Counted from the first letter of the stretch, positions 26,203-36,315 are shown. The stretch is DNA of 64,000 nt from Gemmatales bacterium (GCA_026004675.1 BPJP01000004.1:1-64000), one strand, 5' to 3'. The notes: generated by a model not told the origin, from the sequence alone. Numbers and translations are program-made.

Positions 26203-26381
26203 CGCGAACAGCAGGTCCAGTGTTGATTCTCTCATTTGTGGCAAATCATTTCGTCATTGAGGTTTCCACCTGAAGTTGGACTCATTGGCTCGCTTGTGTG
26301 CTTCTTCATGCTCGCGGTGGTTTTCGCCGCGAGCTTTTTGGTTCTTTCTGGTACACTTTCGAACCGGCATCTTCCCGCGGT

Positions 26382-27176
26382 TCAATCTTTCCCATTGAGC
26401 CGAAACAACTCACGTGCGTTGCGACTCGTCTGTTGGGCAAAGAAGGCGAAATCGACTGCGAGCAAATCCGCCAGGAAGGAAGCTGTGTGAACCAGGTGTG
26501 CAGGCTCGTTACGCTTTCCTCGTTTGGGAACAGGGGAAAGGTACGGGCTGTCGGTTTCCACAAGCATACGTTCTAGCGGAATCTTCTTCGCCACCTGCCT
26601 GAGGTCGTCGGCATTCTTATAGGTCACCATGCCCGCAAACGAAATGTACAATCCCATCTCTAAACACGCCAGCGCTGTTTCCAGGCTGCCAGTAAAGGAA
26701 TGCATCACACCAGAAATCGGTCCATGGCGATCATAGCGCTCCCGCAACATGGCCAGCGTGTCCGCTTCCGCGTCTCGACAATGAATGACAACGGGCAACT
26801 CCAGCTGGTGCGCCAGCTCCAGGTGCCGTGCGAAATAGTCCTCCTGCTGTTCGAATGGCGTGAAATCCCAGTATCGATCCAAACCTGTTTCACCGATTGC
26901 TGAGACTTTTTCCTTACTGGAAAGCCGAACGATTCGATCCCAGTCGCCTGTTTGTGCCTGGGCGACATGATTCGGTTGGATGCCAACTGCAGCGGAAAGA
27001 GCGGAGAATTGACTGGCCAGGGAAAGAGCCGTCTGAGATGACTCGGCAGTCGTACCTATCGTGATGACATGTTCGATTCCTGCTTCCTGGGCGCGCCGCA
27101 CCACGTCAGCAAGATCACTGGCGAATCGCTCATCGTCCAAGTGGGCGTGGGTATCGATCAACATGCACGGGTCCAT
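26382..27176 (-). CDS. tatD: TatD-family metal-dependent deoxyribonuclease
   Basis: A 264-residue TIM-barrel hydrolase. Metal ligands are visible: DTHAHLDD at the start (His10, His12), GETGLD with the bridging Glu, VIHCRDA, a His in MHSFTG, and ETDSPYL with the catalytic Asp. TatD proteins are 3'-5' DNA exonucleases involved in repair and DNA turnover. The ATG at 27176 follows the HEAT-propeller stop by 13 bases, so it is probably the last gene of that unit. No signal peptide. Confidence 0.93.
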   Translation of the reverse strand: MDPCMLIDTHAHLDDERFASDLADVVRRAQEAGIEHVITIGTTAESSQTALSLASQFSALSAAVGIQPNHVAQAQTGDWDRIVRLSSKEKVSAIGETGLDRYWDFTPFEQQEDYFARHLELAHQLELPVVIHCRDAEADTLAMLRERYDRHGPISGVMHSFTGSLETALACLEMGLYISFAGMVTYKNADDLRQVAKKIPLERMLVETDSPYLSPVPKRGKRNEPAHLVHTASFLADLLAVDFAFFAQQTSRNARELFRLNGKD

Positions 27177-27189
27177 TTATGGCAGGATT

Positions 27190-28848
27190 TCAACGTCGCA
27201 GCGCCCGATTGATGCGGGTGTCGCCCTTGTATTCCCAGACTTCTTTGCCTTGCCGGTCGATTTCGACGGCACGATTCTCGTGCATGCATGTGACGAGCGT
27301 GTTGCCGTTGGGTAAACGAGTCGCGACGATGGGGCCATTCACACTGGCTTCCCAGACGATTTTCCCCTGGCGATTGTATTCGACGATGCGGTTCTGGTTC
27401 ATCTGCGGCACAATGACATTTCCATTGGGGAGAACATCGATTCGGCCGCCTGAGGTATCGACGGTCATGGGGAAGCGGCGAATCACTTTGCCTTTGGAAT
27501 CGAGCAGAACGAAATTTTGCGTGTTGCGGTTTTGGTCGGCGGTAATGAGGGCGATCTCACCGGTCCGGAGCTTCTTGGCTCGCATAACGGTCTCGCCGTT
27601 GGGAGGTGTTAAGGTCCAGATTTCCTTGCCGGTCTTGTCCACTTCGAGCAGTTGTACGCGATTAGCGATGAACGTATTTCCGCTGGGCAAACGCTGGGCC
27701 ATCAGCGGGCCTGGGACCGACCTGCTCCAAATCGTCTTTCCCGTCTGGTCCCGTTCGGTGACGCGATCGGCGTTCATTTCCGCCAACAAGATGTGGCCGT
27801 TGCGGAGGTATTGAACGTCGAGCGGGAACTGGACGCCGTTGAACGACCAGCGGACTTTATTCTTCTGGTCGACTTCGAAGACGCGCCCCTGATCGAGCAT
27901 GACCAGCAAGGTGTAGCCGAGCAACTTTCGCGTTTCCGCGAGCCTGGCAGGATCGAATTTTCCTTCGTGCTGGCGCCACCAGTCAGCCCAGGCGTCTCGA
28001 CATTTCTTGCGGCCGGCTTCGTCTCGACCAAGTGCAACGTGGGGAGCGTCGTCGCCTGCCAGCTGCACCAGCAGGTCTTCAGCCTGCCAGGCTTTTTCCG
28101 GCGGTAATTGGCCGAGCAGTTCGATCAAGACTGGCACGATCGATTTTTCTTTCAATCGGGCCAACGCTAACGCGGTTCGCAGTCGCACGTCGGGAACGGG
28201 GTCTTTCAAAAGCTCTTTGATCTTTTCGCGCTGGCTGACGACCTTGGCCCGACACAGAACCTCGGCAGCGGAAGCCCGTACGACGGGATGTTCATCGGAC
28301 AATGCCTCCACCAGCAAAGGCTCCGCTTTTCCTTGATTGACCGCTACCTGGACAAGCGCCGTTCGGATTTCGTCGGCGGTGGCAGCGTCTTCCGCATAAG
28401 GCAAATACGAGAGCAACGCCTTTGCGGTCCCGACCGGTTTCTTCTTGCCGAGCAATCGGATCACTGACGGAGTCAGGGACACGCCCTGCTGAATTTTTTC
28501 GATGCACTTTTCCGCCCGCCGCACAATCTCGAGGTCGGAATCTTTCAAAGCTGCTTGGAGATGGGGCAACGCCACGCGTCCCAGAGCGATCAACTCGTTG
28601 GTCGCCTGTTCGCGGGTTTGAAAGGAATCGTCGCCAAGTTTGCGAATCATTTCTTTGATCTGATCGGTATTGGAGGCGACTTGGATCTGATTGCGAACAA
28701 ACTGCAAAAGTGCGTCGCCCTCAGTCGACATGCCCACTGAGCGAAGAATTTCTTCGTCGCTAGTCTCTGTTTGAGCACCTGCCGCACCCATCAGAGCGAG
28801 TGTGATAGCCGACGTCAACACGAGATGAAGCATGCGAGAATCGCTCAT
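27190..28848 (-). CDS. Secreted HEAT-repeat plus beta-propeller protein (short paralogue)
   Basis: A 552-residue exported protein; the signal peptide ends GAAGAQT. Residues about 50-290 form HEAT-like helical repeats (DSFQTREQATNELIALG, HPVVRASAAEVLCRA, VPDVRLRTALALARL). The segment CRDAWADWWRQHEGKFD links them to a C-terminal propeller (about 310-552) of repeats with patterns such as LPNGNTLV, EVDxxGKExW and VxERDQTGKTIW. This propeller type resembles the arylsulfotransferase-like/PQQ-like fold. It is the paralogue of the gene at 29022-31232. A cell-envelope binding or scaffold role is likely but not shown. Confidence 0.82.
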   Translation of the reverse strand: MSDSRMLHLVLTSAITLALMGAAGAQTETSDEEILRSVGMSTEGDALLQFVRNQIQVASNTDQIKEMIRKLGDDSFQTREQATNELIALGRVALPHLQAALKDSDLEIVRRAEKCIEKIQQGVSLTPSVIRLLGKKKPVGTAKALLSYLPYAEDAATADEIRTALVQVAVNQGKAEPLLVEALSDEHPVVRASAAEVLCRAKVVSQREKIKELLKDPVPDVRLRTALALARLKEKSIVPVLIELLGQLPPEKAWQAEDLLVQLAGDDAPHVALGRDEAGRKKCRDAWADWWRQHEGKFDPARLAETRKLLGYTLLVMLDQGRVFEVDQKNKVRWSFNGVQFPLDVQYLRNGHILLAEMNADRVTERDQTGKTIWSRSVPGPLMAQRLPSGNTFIANRVQLLEVDKTGKEIWTLTPPNGETVMRAKKLRTGEIALITADQNRNTQNFVLLDSKGKVIRRFPMTVDTSGGRIDVLPNGNVIVPQMNQNRIVEYNRQGKIVWEASVNGPIVATRLPNGNTLVTCMHENRAVEIDRQGKEVWEYKGDTRINRALRR

Positions 28849-29021
28849 GGTCCCATCCTGCTACCGAGAAGTTCCGGGCGGTGAGTCGCGCAGCATCGTA
28901 TCGTTTATAGTAACGACGAAACAACCGGGGCAAAAGATCGTTTGCACATCGCTAGCCATGCCAAGAGTGACGAGGGAACGCGTCGATGCCAACGGCTGAA
29001 TGTGGTCGCGGCAACACAGCA

Positions 29022-31232
29022 TTAACGTCTTGAAGCCCGATAGACACTTCCCGGAATTTGCTGCTCCCACACGACTTTGCCGTTCCGATCGACTTCGACC
29101 ACTTTCCCCGATAACTGGGCAATGAGGGTTCGGCCATTCGGCAAACGTTTGGCGCTAGTGGGGTTTTGAATGCGACATTCCCAGACTGTCTTGCCGTTGC
29201 TGTCGATTTCGACAACCTTGGAGTTGGAGGGAAGGGGGACGACCGTGTTGCCATTCGCAAGCCGGTCGAAATGAATATAGGAATAAACCTGACCGGGCAA
29301 GGCGATGGTTTTGAGGATTTTTCCTGCCTGGTTATAGGTGATGAGTTGTCTCTGGCGATTCACGCACAAGATGGTGCCGTCGCGCAGCTTCACGGCACCC
29401 ATGATATCGCGATTACGCCTTTGAATGTCGAACACCGTCTTGCCTGCACGGGTCACTTCAGTAAGTTGCATCCGCGAAGCGATGAACGTGTTACCGTTTG
29501 GCAGCCGCTGGCACGAAATTGGATAACTTATGCGGTGCTGCCAGAGTATCTTGTTCTTGCGATCCCGTTCGGTCACCATTGACGTCGCATACTCGGCGAC
29601 GAGAATGCGTCCGCCGGGCAGGACTTCGGCGTCGAGAGGATAATTGACAGGCAATTGCCAAAGTGTTTTGCCATTGCGGTCGATTTCCTGCACGAGTCGA
29701 TTATTGGCCAGAACGACCAAGGTATAGCCGAGCAAGCGGTTGGCAGCGTTGATGCGTGCCAGGTTGACCTTCTCGTCGTTGCGTTTCCACCACGCGGTCC
29801 AGGCGTCGCGATAGCGTTGCCGAGCCTTTCGGTCCGAGCTTCCTGGAGGCTCGGGCGCGTCGTCTCCTGCGAGTTGCATGAGAAGTTGCTCGGCTGACCA
29901 GGTATCTGTTTCGGGCAGGATACCTATCATGTCGATCAACACAGGAATGGCGTCCCGCTGCCGATTCTGTACCAACGCACTGGCCACTCGGAGTCGAACA
30001 CGCGGATCCTTGTCCCGGAAGAATGTTCGCAATTCTGGCGAAGACCGCCATTTCGGCGAATAAGCCAGCGCAATGGCAGCGGCAAATCGCCGAACGTCTA
30101 GCTCGTCTTTAAGTGCCGCATGCAACGGGTCGAGGAACTTCTCCTCATCAGCAGCTGCCAGCATGTTCAATGCATCTTGCACTTCTTCGCGCGACGTTTC
30201 GTCCTGGACGAAAGGGAGATATGCGAGAAGAACCTCAACCGCTCCCTCGGGTTGGCGTAGTGCCACCAGCCGACTCGACTCTGCCGGGTTCTTCAACCCC
30301 GACTTCTCCATTTTTTCCAGACACTTGTTGCAGCGAAAAACGATTTCCGGATCGGCATGGTTGGTGGCCTGCATCAACAAAGGTACCGCCGCAGCGCCGA
30401 TTTCCATCAACTCGGATGTCGCCTTTTCTCTTGCGAAAAAATCATCCGAACCAAGTTCGTTGATCAACGCCAGTATTTGCTTGCGGCGGTGATCGGTCAG
30501 AATGGACTCGCGGAACCGATCGAGGAGCTTTTCGTCGTCCAAGTCTGTCCACCAGTCGCGCCAGACCTGCTGACATCGTTTTCGGGCATTGGCATTGTCT
30601 CCCAATTCGACATCGGGTGCCTGGCGACCGATGTAACTCGTCAAAGCGTCGAGCGCTTCGCTGGCGACTTCACCTGGCCCGTCGAATAGATCGATCAAAA
30701 CGAAAACGGCATCCGCTTGCCCGCGCCGAAGCAGCGTTCGGCCAGCATCGAGACGAACTCTCGGGGACTTGTCCTGGTACAACTTCTTGACTGGTCCCAA
30801 TTGCTTGATGGGAAGTCTCTCACCCAACAGACTGGCGCAGGCGCTTCTTACGCTCTCCGAGGCATGAGTTAATCCTTGTTGAAGCGCAGGATGAGGCTTT
30901 TCATCTTTGAAAGCAACGACAGATAAAGCCGCGTGTAATTCCTCTCGCAACCCCGCGTCGTTCGTCGCAGCCAGGAGTTCGATGAATGTCGGTGTAGCGT
31001 TTTCCACATCCTCGGCGGCAAGGACACGAACAGCAGCCTGAAGAGCGGAGAGATCGTTCAGTTTTTTCTTCGCTGCCTGCTGTTGCAAATAGCGCAGCAA
31101 GCCGGCACTATCGGTGGGAAGTTTGGCTGTACTGAGTATTTTTTTATCTTGGGCGAGATCGCCATAGGTGCCGGCAACGAGAAGCAGCCCAGCTAAACTG
31201 GCCGTGACTGCGGCAAGATTGGGTAGCCTCAT
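29022..31232 (-). CDS. Secreted HEAT-repeat plus beta-propeller protein (long paralogue)
   Basis: A 736-residue exported protein (ATG at 31232, signal around LAGLLLVAGTYG); the frame start at 31268 is further upstream and not signal-like. It has two HEAT blocks. The first (about 40-225) ends CQQVWRDWWTDLDDEKLLD; the second (about 240-480) is collinear with the HEAT block of the 27190-28848 gene and ends YRDAWTAWWKRNDEKVNLAR. The propeller follows with the same repeats (RLPNGNTFIASR, EIDSNGKTVWEC, LPNGRTLIAQ). So the longer protein looks like the short one with an extra HEAT block at the front. Single direction, 173 bases upstream of the paralogue. Confidence 0.82.
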   Translation of the reverse strand: MRLPNLAAVTASLAGLLLVAGTYGDLAQDKKILSTAKLPTDSAGLLRYLQQQAAKKKLNDLSALQAAVRVLAAEDVENATPTFIELLAATNDAGLREELHAALSVVAFKDEKPHPALQQGLTHASESVRSACASLLGERLPIKQLGPVKKLYQDKSPRVRLDAGRTLLRRGQADAVFVLIDLFDGPGEVASEALDALTSYIGRQAPDVELGDNANARKRCQQVWRDWWTDLDDEKLLDRFRESILTDHRRKQILALINELGSDDFFAREKATSELMEIGAAAVPLLMQATNHADPEIVFRCNKCLEKMEKSGLKNPAESSRLVALRQPEGAVEVLLAYLPFVQDETSREEVQDALNMLAAADEEKFLDPLHAALKDELDVRRFAAAIALAYSPKWRSSPELRTFFRDKDPRVRLRVASALVQNRQRDAIPVLIDMIGILPETDTWSAEQLLMQLAGDDAPEPPGSSDRKARQRYRDAWTAWWKRNDEKVNLARINAANRLLGYTLVVLANNRLVQEIDRNGKTLWQLPVNYPLDAEVLPGGRILVAEYATSMVTERDRKNKILWQHRISYPISCQRLPNGNTFIASRMQLTEVTRAGKTVFDIQRRNRDIMGAVKLRDGTILCVNRQRQLITYNQAGKILKTIALPGQVYSYIHFDRLANGNTVVPLPSNSKVVEIDSNGKTVWECRIQNPTSAKRLPNGRTLIAQLSGKVVEVDRNGKVVWEQQIPGSVYRASRR

Positions 31233-31302
31233 ACGATTCTCCTCGTTCTCGCGCTCACCGGTTATCATAGCATCGGCAACGAGAGGCGTCAGTCAAAACT
31301 TC

Positions 31303-32268
31303 CTAAGAAACAGGAGCAATCCAGTCGGCCAAGGCACGCTCGCCCCAGTGGATGCCGCCTGCGCCGTCAGGACCGATAAAGCCGAGATGACCACCTTTAG
31401 CGATGATGCGAATGTCCAATGACGGATTGGCTGGCAGGTCGAGCAAAGGATCAGCCGAAATAAACGGATCATCCTGCGCCGTTAAGATCAGCGTGGGGAG
31501 CTGAATCCGGGATAACAGTCGCAAGGCAGAACTTTTCTCGTAATAGTCATTTGCGTCGGTAAAACCGCCACGCGGTGCCGTGTACAGTTCATCGAACAAG
31601 CGCAGACGAATGCGGCGGGGGAACGTGATTCGCGGAAGTTCGGGAAAGCATTCTTGCTGTTTGTAGACCATGCGAACCAGTCGGCGCGTGAAATAGGCGT
31701 CGTAGAGCCGATTGACGCCGCGCTCCAGCAGCGCAGCACATCGTTTCATATCCACAGGCGGCGCAAAAGCGGCTACTCGAATCAGACCAGGCGGAGGGGC
31801 CGAACCTGCTTCGCCCGCCAGCTTCAAGACGATATTGCCCCCGAGTGAAAAACCGACCAAGGTGATGGGAGAGGAGGGACTCCAGCGATGAACTTCAGCG
31901 ACCGCCTCGCGGACATCGTCGGAACACCCGGCGTTATACAATCGACGTGAAAGTTTTTCGCCGGCACCAGCGCCGCGCAGGTCGACGCGAACAACCCGGA
32001 CACCTCGAGGCAACAGCCAGTGTGCCAGACGCAACACGTTGCCCGAACCGTGGCAGCCTGTCAAGCCGTGAATCATCACGACGATCGCGTCCCCTGCGTG
32101 CCATCGCTCAGGAACGCTGTCATGCAAAACCAGATAGTCGTTGTCCGGAAGACGCAGCGGGCGGACGGTTGTCGGTTTGGGATGGGGCGGGATCGGCAAG
32201 AGATGCGCCAGAATAGTCTGGACGTGGTTGTTTCCGAGAAAAGGCAAGGGTCGAAACGTAGCTACCAT
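31303..32268 (-). CDS. YheT/ABHD1-3-type alpha/beta-hydrolase
   Basis: A 321-residue hydrolase of the YheT (UPF0017, AB-hydrolase 1) family. The N-terminal NNHVQTI motif is the family hallmark. The nucleophile Ser is in GFSLGGNI; ILTAQDDPF supplies the acid and GGHLGFI the His. IHGLTGCHGS carries the oxyanion region. Bacterial members are esterase-like with unknown substrates. No signal peptide. It follows sucC on the same strand by 71 bases. Confidence 0.9.
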   Translation of the reverse strand: MVATFRPLPFLGNNHVQTILAHLLPIPPHPKPTTVRPLRLPDNDYLVLHDSVPERWHAGDAIVVMIHGLTGCHGSGNVLRLAHWLLPRGVRVVRVDLRGAGAGEKLSRRLYNAGCSDDVREAVAEVHRWSPSSPITLVGFSLGGNIVLKLAGEAGSAPPPGLIRVAAFAPPVDMKRCAALLERGVNRLYDAYFTRRLVRMVYKQQECFPELPRITFPRRIRLRLFDELYTAPRGGFTDANDYYEKSSALRLLSRIQLPTLILTAQDDPFISADPLLDLPANPSLDIRIIAKGGHLGFIGPDGAGGIHWGERALADWIAPVS

Positions 32269-32339
32269 AAGCGGTCAGAAGTGCGCGATCGCGACCTTGG
32301 CTCACAGTGCCAGTTGAAACCCGAAAGCCTTTGAATGGC

Positions 32340-33527
32340 TCATGCCGCAGCGGCGGCAACGACTGCTTTGGCTGCTTCGGTGAGTCCTGCCGCAGTTTGG
32401 ATGTTGAGGCCGCTTTCCGCCAGCATTTTTCTACCGAGTTCGACATTCGTCCCTTCCAGGCGGACCACAAGCGGGACATGGAAGCCGACTTCTTTATAGG
32501 CGGCAATGATCCCCGCCGCGATAGTGTCGCATTTCATGATGCCGCCGAAAATGTTGACCAGCACGGCTTTGACGCGAGGGTCAGCCAGCAGTATGCGAAA
32601 AGCTTCGGTCACTTGCTCTTTGGTCGCACCGCCACCAACGTCGAGGAAATTAGCCGGCTCACCGCCGTGGTATTTGATGATGTCCATCGTACTCATGGCC
32701 AGTCCAGCGCCATTGACCAGGCAGCCGATCGTTCCTGACAAACTGATGTAGCTCAACCCGGCCCGGGCGGCACGTAATTCCATTGGGTCTTCTTCCGACT
32801 CGTCGCGAAGTTGCTCGATTTCAGGATGCCGAAACAGCGCGTTGTCGTCGAAATTCATTTTGGCGTCCAAAGCCAGAACTTCGCCTGCCGGCGTGACAGC
32901 GACGGGGTTGATTTCGGCCAGGCTGCAGTCTTTTTCGATAAAGACCTTGCACAAGGCAGTCATCAGTTTTTCGGCGGCAGGAACTTGTTCGGGGGGGAAC
33001 TCGAGTTCGAAGGCCAACCGACGCGCCTGGAACGGTACCAGGCCAAGTTCGGGGCTGATTTTCGCCTTGAGAATCTTCTCAGGGTTGCGTGCTGCTACTT
33101 CTTCGATTTCCACACCGCCTTCGGCACACGCCATCAACACTGGCACGCCGGCGTTGCGATCGACGACCATTCCCAGATAGACCTCGCGGGCAATGTCCGC
33201 CGCTTCTTGAACCAAGACCTTGGAGACGCGCTGGCCCGCTTCCCCGGTCTGTTTGGTGACGAGCGGGTATCGGAACATGACTTCGGCGACGGTCCCGACT
33301 TCTTCCTTGGTTTTGCAGAATTTGACGCCGCCGAAATCGGCTCCGCTGTCTTTGAATCGTCCCTTCCCCCGCCCACCGGCATGAATCTGCGCTTTGAGGA
33401 CGACGGGTTTGCCGAATTGCTCATATGCCTGCTGCGCTTCACGCGCATTCGTCGCGATGACGCCGCGCGGTACCGCCGCCCCCGCCGCTGCCAACAATTC
33501 CTTCGCCTGGTATTCGTGGATTTTCAT
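32340..33527 (-). CDS. sucC: Succinyl-CoA ligase beta subunit
   Basis: A 395-residue ATP-grasp subunit of succinyl-CoA synthetase, which makes ATP or GTP from succinyl-CoA in the TCA cycle. It starts [15 protein letters not shown], has [15 protein letters not shown] for the nucleotide site, AEINPVAVT, and [13 protein letters not shown] near the C-terminus for binding the alpha subunit. Complete length. Usually sucD follows directly; here the next gene is the YheT-like hydrolase and no sucD is visible in 64 kb. GAGAGGGAACC precedes the ATG. Confidence 0.97.
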   Translation of the reverse strand: MKIHEYQAKELLAAAGAAVPRGVIATNAREAQQAYEQFGKPVVLKAQIHAGGRGKGRFKDSGADFGGVKFCKTKEEVGTVAEVMFRYPLVTKQTGEAGQRVSKVLVQEAADIAREVYLGMVVDRNAGVPVLMACAEGGVEIEEVAARNPEKILKAKISPELGLVPFQARRLAFELEFPPEQVPAAEKLMTALCKVFIEKDCSLAEINPVAVTPAGEVLALDAKMNFDDNALFRHPEIEQLRDESEEDPMELRAARAGLSYISLSGTIGCLVNGAGLAMSTMDIIKYHGGEPANFLDVGGGATKEQVTEAFRILLADPRVKAVLVNIFGGIMKCDTIAAGIIAAYKEVGFHVPLVVRLEGTNVELGRKMLAESGLNIQTAAGLTEAAKAVVAAAAA

Positions 33528-33684
33528 GGGGTTCCCTCTCGTGCATGTTCGCTCCCATCGTTATATGCGGGCAAACGGCGGGAGCAAACCTCCGATGGCG
33601 CCCTGATGACGACGCCCGAGTGCGGCGGCGTCCCGCACGCCTCATCTGCATCCGCAGGCACGAGATGACTGGCAGACCGGTCGT

Positions 33685-34224
33685 TCAACGCAGGACGTTC
33701 AATTCCGGCAACGCTTTTTTCAAGCTGCGAATCCCAGCGTCAGTAACCTTTGTTTGTCTCAAATTGATGTTGCCAAGCAGCTTCAGCGACTTCAAATATT
33801 CCAGCCCCTTGTCGGTGACCTCGGTATTGTCGAGGTTTAGCAGCTGCAGTTTTTCCAACCCCTTCAAGTAGCGCAGCCCTTCGTCACGCACGGCGGTCCG
33901 TTGCAAATCGAGTGTACGCAAACCGGTCATCATTTTGACATATTGCATTCCTGAATTGGTTATCAAGGTGCTACCCAGATTCAGATCCCGCAGATTTTTC
34001 AATGGAACAAAGGTAGCCAGATGCTGGTTGCGGACCTTGGTGCCGTTCAGGTTGATTTTAACGATGGGTTTGCCTGGAATGGTTTCGTCGATTTCGTAGG
34101 TGCCGTTGAGTTCTTTGATGAGGGCGATGGCTTTTTCCACGGCGGCTTGATCGTTCTGGCTTCGAACCGGAAGTACGATCGAAACCGCGACCGCAAGCGA
34201 GAAGAAATAGCCTGGTCGAGTCAT
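33685..34224 (-). CDS. Secreted leucine-rich repeat protein
   Basis: A 179-residue exported protein (signal: YFFSLAVAVSIVLPVRS). The C-terminal two-thirds consist of LRR units, for example LKNLRDLNLGSTLITNSGMQ, TGLRTLDLQRTAVRDEGLR, EKLQLLNLDNTEVTDKGLEY and KLLGNINLRQTKVTDAGIR, a planctomycete-type LRR. ATG at 34224 has a strong GGGAGG upstream; a longer frame to 34362 was rejected. Likely binds protein in the periplasm or at the surface; function unknown. Confidence 0.82.
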   Translation of the reverse strand: MTRPGYFFSLAVAVSIVLPVRSQNDQAAVEKAIALIKELNGTYEIDETIPGKPIVKINLNGTKVRNQHLATFVPLKNLRDLNLGSTLITNSGMQYVKMMTGLRTLDLQRTAVRDEGLRYLKGLEKLQLLNLDNTEVTDKGLEYLKSLKLLGNINLRQTKVTDAGIRSLKKALPELNVLR

Positions 34225-34367
34225 TGGGTGCCTCCCTTTCCGAGTGGATGGAGTGAAAAAGACGGGAGCGACAAGTGCTCCCTGTCGCTGTCGACCAGCA
34301 TGTGTCTGGTTGCCGATCGCAGTCTTTCTTTTGACCATACAGCTTGTCGCTATCGGCTGCAAATGGG

Positions 34368-35411
34368 TTATGGGGATGCGTCGAAATTCTGGGCGGGGAA
34401 CAGGTAAGTGGCGCCGGCAATAACGACTTCGGAAACTGTCCAGATCAGGCGGAGCACGAGTGCGGTCAGGATGGCGGCCCCGCGTGCTTCTTCAATTCCC
34501 ATTGTTTGTGAAAAGTGGGGAACGAAAAAGATCGTCAACAAAAATTCGCGGATTCCCAGCCCGCCCGGCACGACGATGATCACGAAGCCCGCGACATAAG
34601 ACAAAGCGACGAATCCCATCAGCAAAGCGGACTGTTTCCAATCCCACGACACGTTGCCAAATTGTAGCGCTTCGATGGTCCATTTGGTGCTGAGGCCAAA
34701 GAGAATCCAGCCGAACAGAGTGATGCCAAGCCCCTCGAGAAGCATGCTCATAGTGAATTGGGGAAAAGGATCGGCGTCTTTGTCGCGAAAAGGCAACGAC
34801 AAGCGATCGACCAGGCGGTTGAAAACGGGGGGGATGATCGGCAAGCCGACCGGCGCGAGAAACAAGAAAGCCAAGGCGACCAAGACGCGACGGCCGAGAA
34901 TCAGATTCGGAGAGGCTTCCAGTCGCACGAGGGATTGCCAGATTTCGGCATCACTGATGGTCGAGTGCGCCGGGGCGAAGAGGAAGAAAACCACAGCCGC
35001 GACCAGAGCGCCCGACGACATGGTAGCGAGAACTTCGTAGAAGGTGGTGGCTGCGGCCAGTCCGAGGCGAACCCCCGGGCCACTGCCAAGCGTAGTCCGC
35101 ATGAGAAGTGCCCAGGCTTTGCCGGGCAAGTATTTTCCAAGTTGCCCCACAAAATAGGCCCGCATGGCAGGGAGGAATTGGGGATGTTGCCCCAGCCGTT
35201 TGAGCAACCGTATCCAGTAGAGGGCGAAGAATGTCATGCCGGCGACGAAGGATAGGGCGGCCAAAATCAGCGGCCCCGGTCGGAGGGAAACATCCCAGAT
35301 TTCCGGGTGTTGCCGGAGATCGAGCCAGAAGCGTCGGCCGATCGCGAACAAAATGGCCGCCGCCAGAAAAGCTTTTATAAAGGGCCAGAACCTTCGCAAG
35401 CGTTGTTTCAT
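34368..35411 (-). CDS. Lysylphosphatidylglycerol synthase TM-like / flippase-like membrane protein
   Basis: A 347-residue protein with about seven membrane segments, matching the LPG_synthase_TM (UPF0104/AglD) family. Family-like features are YFVGQLGKYLPGKAWALLMR near residues 86-105 and VPGGLGIREFLLT around 285. Members include MprF membrane domains and putative lipid or glycolipid flippases; the soluble aminoacyl-transferase domain of MprF is missing, so a transport role is more likely. It is separate from neighbours by direction and spacing. Confidence 0.82.
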   Translation of the reverse strand: MKQRLRRFWPFIKAFLAAAILFAIGRRFWLDLRQHPEIWDVSLRPGPLILAALSFVAGMTFFALYWIRLLKRLGQHPQFLPAMRAYFVGQLGKYLPGKAWALLMRTTLGSGPGVRLGLAAATTFYEVLATMSSGALVAAVVFFLFAPAHSTISDAEIWQSLVRLEASPNLILGRRVLVALAFLFLAPVGLPIIPPVFNRLVDRLSLPFRDKDADPFPQFTMSMLLEGLGITLFGWILFGLSTKWTIEALQFGNVSWDWKQSALLMGFVALSYVAGFVIIVVPGGLGIREFLLTIFFVPHFSQTMGIEEARGAAILTALVLRLIWTVSEVVIAGATYLFPAQNFDASP

Positions 35412-35700
35412 AGCGACACTGCAGTTTTCAAACGAGGCAAACTGTAACAGCGATGCCTGCCGTGCGGGCTTTGATTAGTGTAGGGCAAAGAACGCATGTC
35501 CGTTCCTTTTGATTGGATGGATTCGATCGGACCGGGGAAAGCGAGCGTCCGATTAATTACAGTGCAAGGATGCGGCCCGCTTGGATTGGAAGCCGCGTGT
35601 TTCTCGTGCGAGAATGCTTTTCGGGTGCGAGCGGCCTCGCCTCGTGTCGCGCTCGCCCGGACCCTGAAAGGATTCGGGATTCAACTACAAAGGAGTCGTC

Positions 35701-36108
35701 ATGAAACGGTTCGCCTTGACCCTCAGCGCTGCAATAGGGTTGTTGGTGTTGGTTGGCGGAAAAGCTCAGGCTGGCTGGGGCAGCTTGACATACAGCGGCT
35801 ACCAGCCGTGCTGGAATATCTTCGCTCACCGCTACAAATGCCTTACGCCGGAGGAGAAACGGCTGCAGCACTTTTGGCATGACTATTACAATGCCTTGAA
35901 AAAGTATTACGACCTTCTCGACAACATCGACTGGGTCGCCTATTACAAGAACCACGGCTACCAGATCAATACCGGTTGCGGCGGCCCCGGCGGCGCTTGC
36001 CGGATCAACTACGCACCGGTCTTCGTCAGCCCAACCATGCAGTGGGCGGTGCCCAATAGCTGCATGAGCGGTCCGCCTGCACCGTGCTACCCTGGTTACG
36101 GACGATAA
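35701..36108 (+). CDS. Small secreted aromatic-rich protein (135 aa)
   Basis: A 135-residue protein with a signal peptide ending AQAGWG. The mature part is rich in Tyr, Trp and Gly (GSLTYSGYQPCWNIFAHRY, DYYNALKKYYDLLDNIDW), with five or six Cys, and ends PCYPGYGR. AAAGGAG precedes the ATG at good spacing. An intrinsic terminator follows 26 bases after the stop. A sibling of similar style follows at 36316. No family recognised; a cell-envelope role is plausible. Confidence 0.72.
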   Translation: MKRFALTLSAAIGLLVLVGGKAQAGWGSLTYSGYQPCWNIFAHRYKCLTPEEKRLQHFWHDYYNALKKYYDLLDNIDWVAYYKNHGYQINTGCGGPGGACRINYAPVFVSPTMQWAVPNSCMSGPPAPCYPGYGR

Positions 36109-36133
36109 CCTCCTGGTCCTTCGTATCCGCCAG

Positions 36134-36160
36134 AAAGCCCGGCCCGGTGCCGGGCTTTTT
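36134..36160 (+). terminator. Intrinsic terminator after small secreted gene
   Basis: AAAGCCCGGC (36134-36143) pairs with GCCGGGCTTT (36149-36158) around a five-base loop, followed by a T run reaching 36160. Confidence 0.85.
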
Positions 36161-36315
36161 GCCTTTCCCCTCTCACCCATACAACCATCACTGGTTCCGA
36201 GTCCATTTTCCCATCATTCAGGCGACACGAGTCGTATCGTGGTGTAGTGTTTGATTGGTTCGCCGGTCGCGAATCATTCTCTATCCTCGTTGCTATCAAC
36301 CTGAAAGGATTCGCT

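Noticed and set aside
26236..26490. 84-codon frame with a hydrophobic start near the tatD end
   Set aside because: It overlaps the tatD 3' end by about 110 bases, and its C-terminal half is the shadow of the tatD end; no ribosome site.
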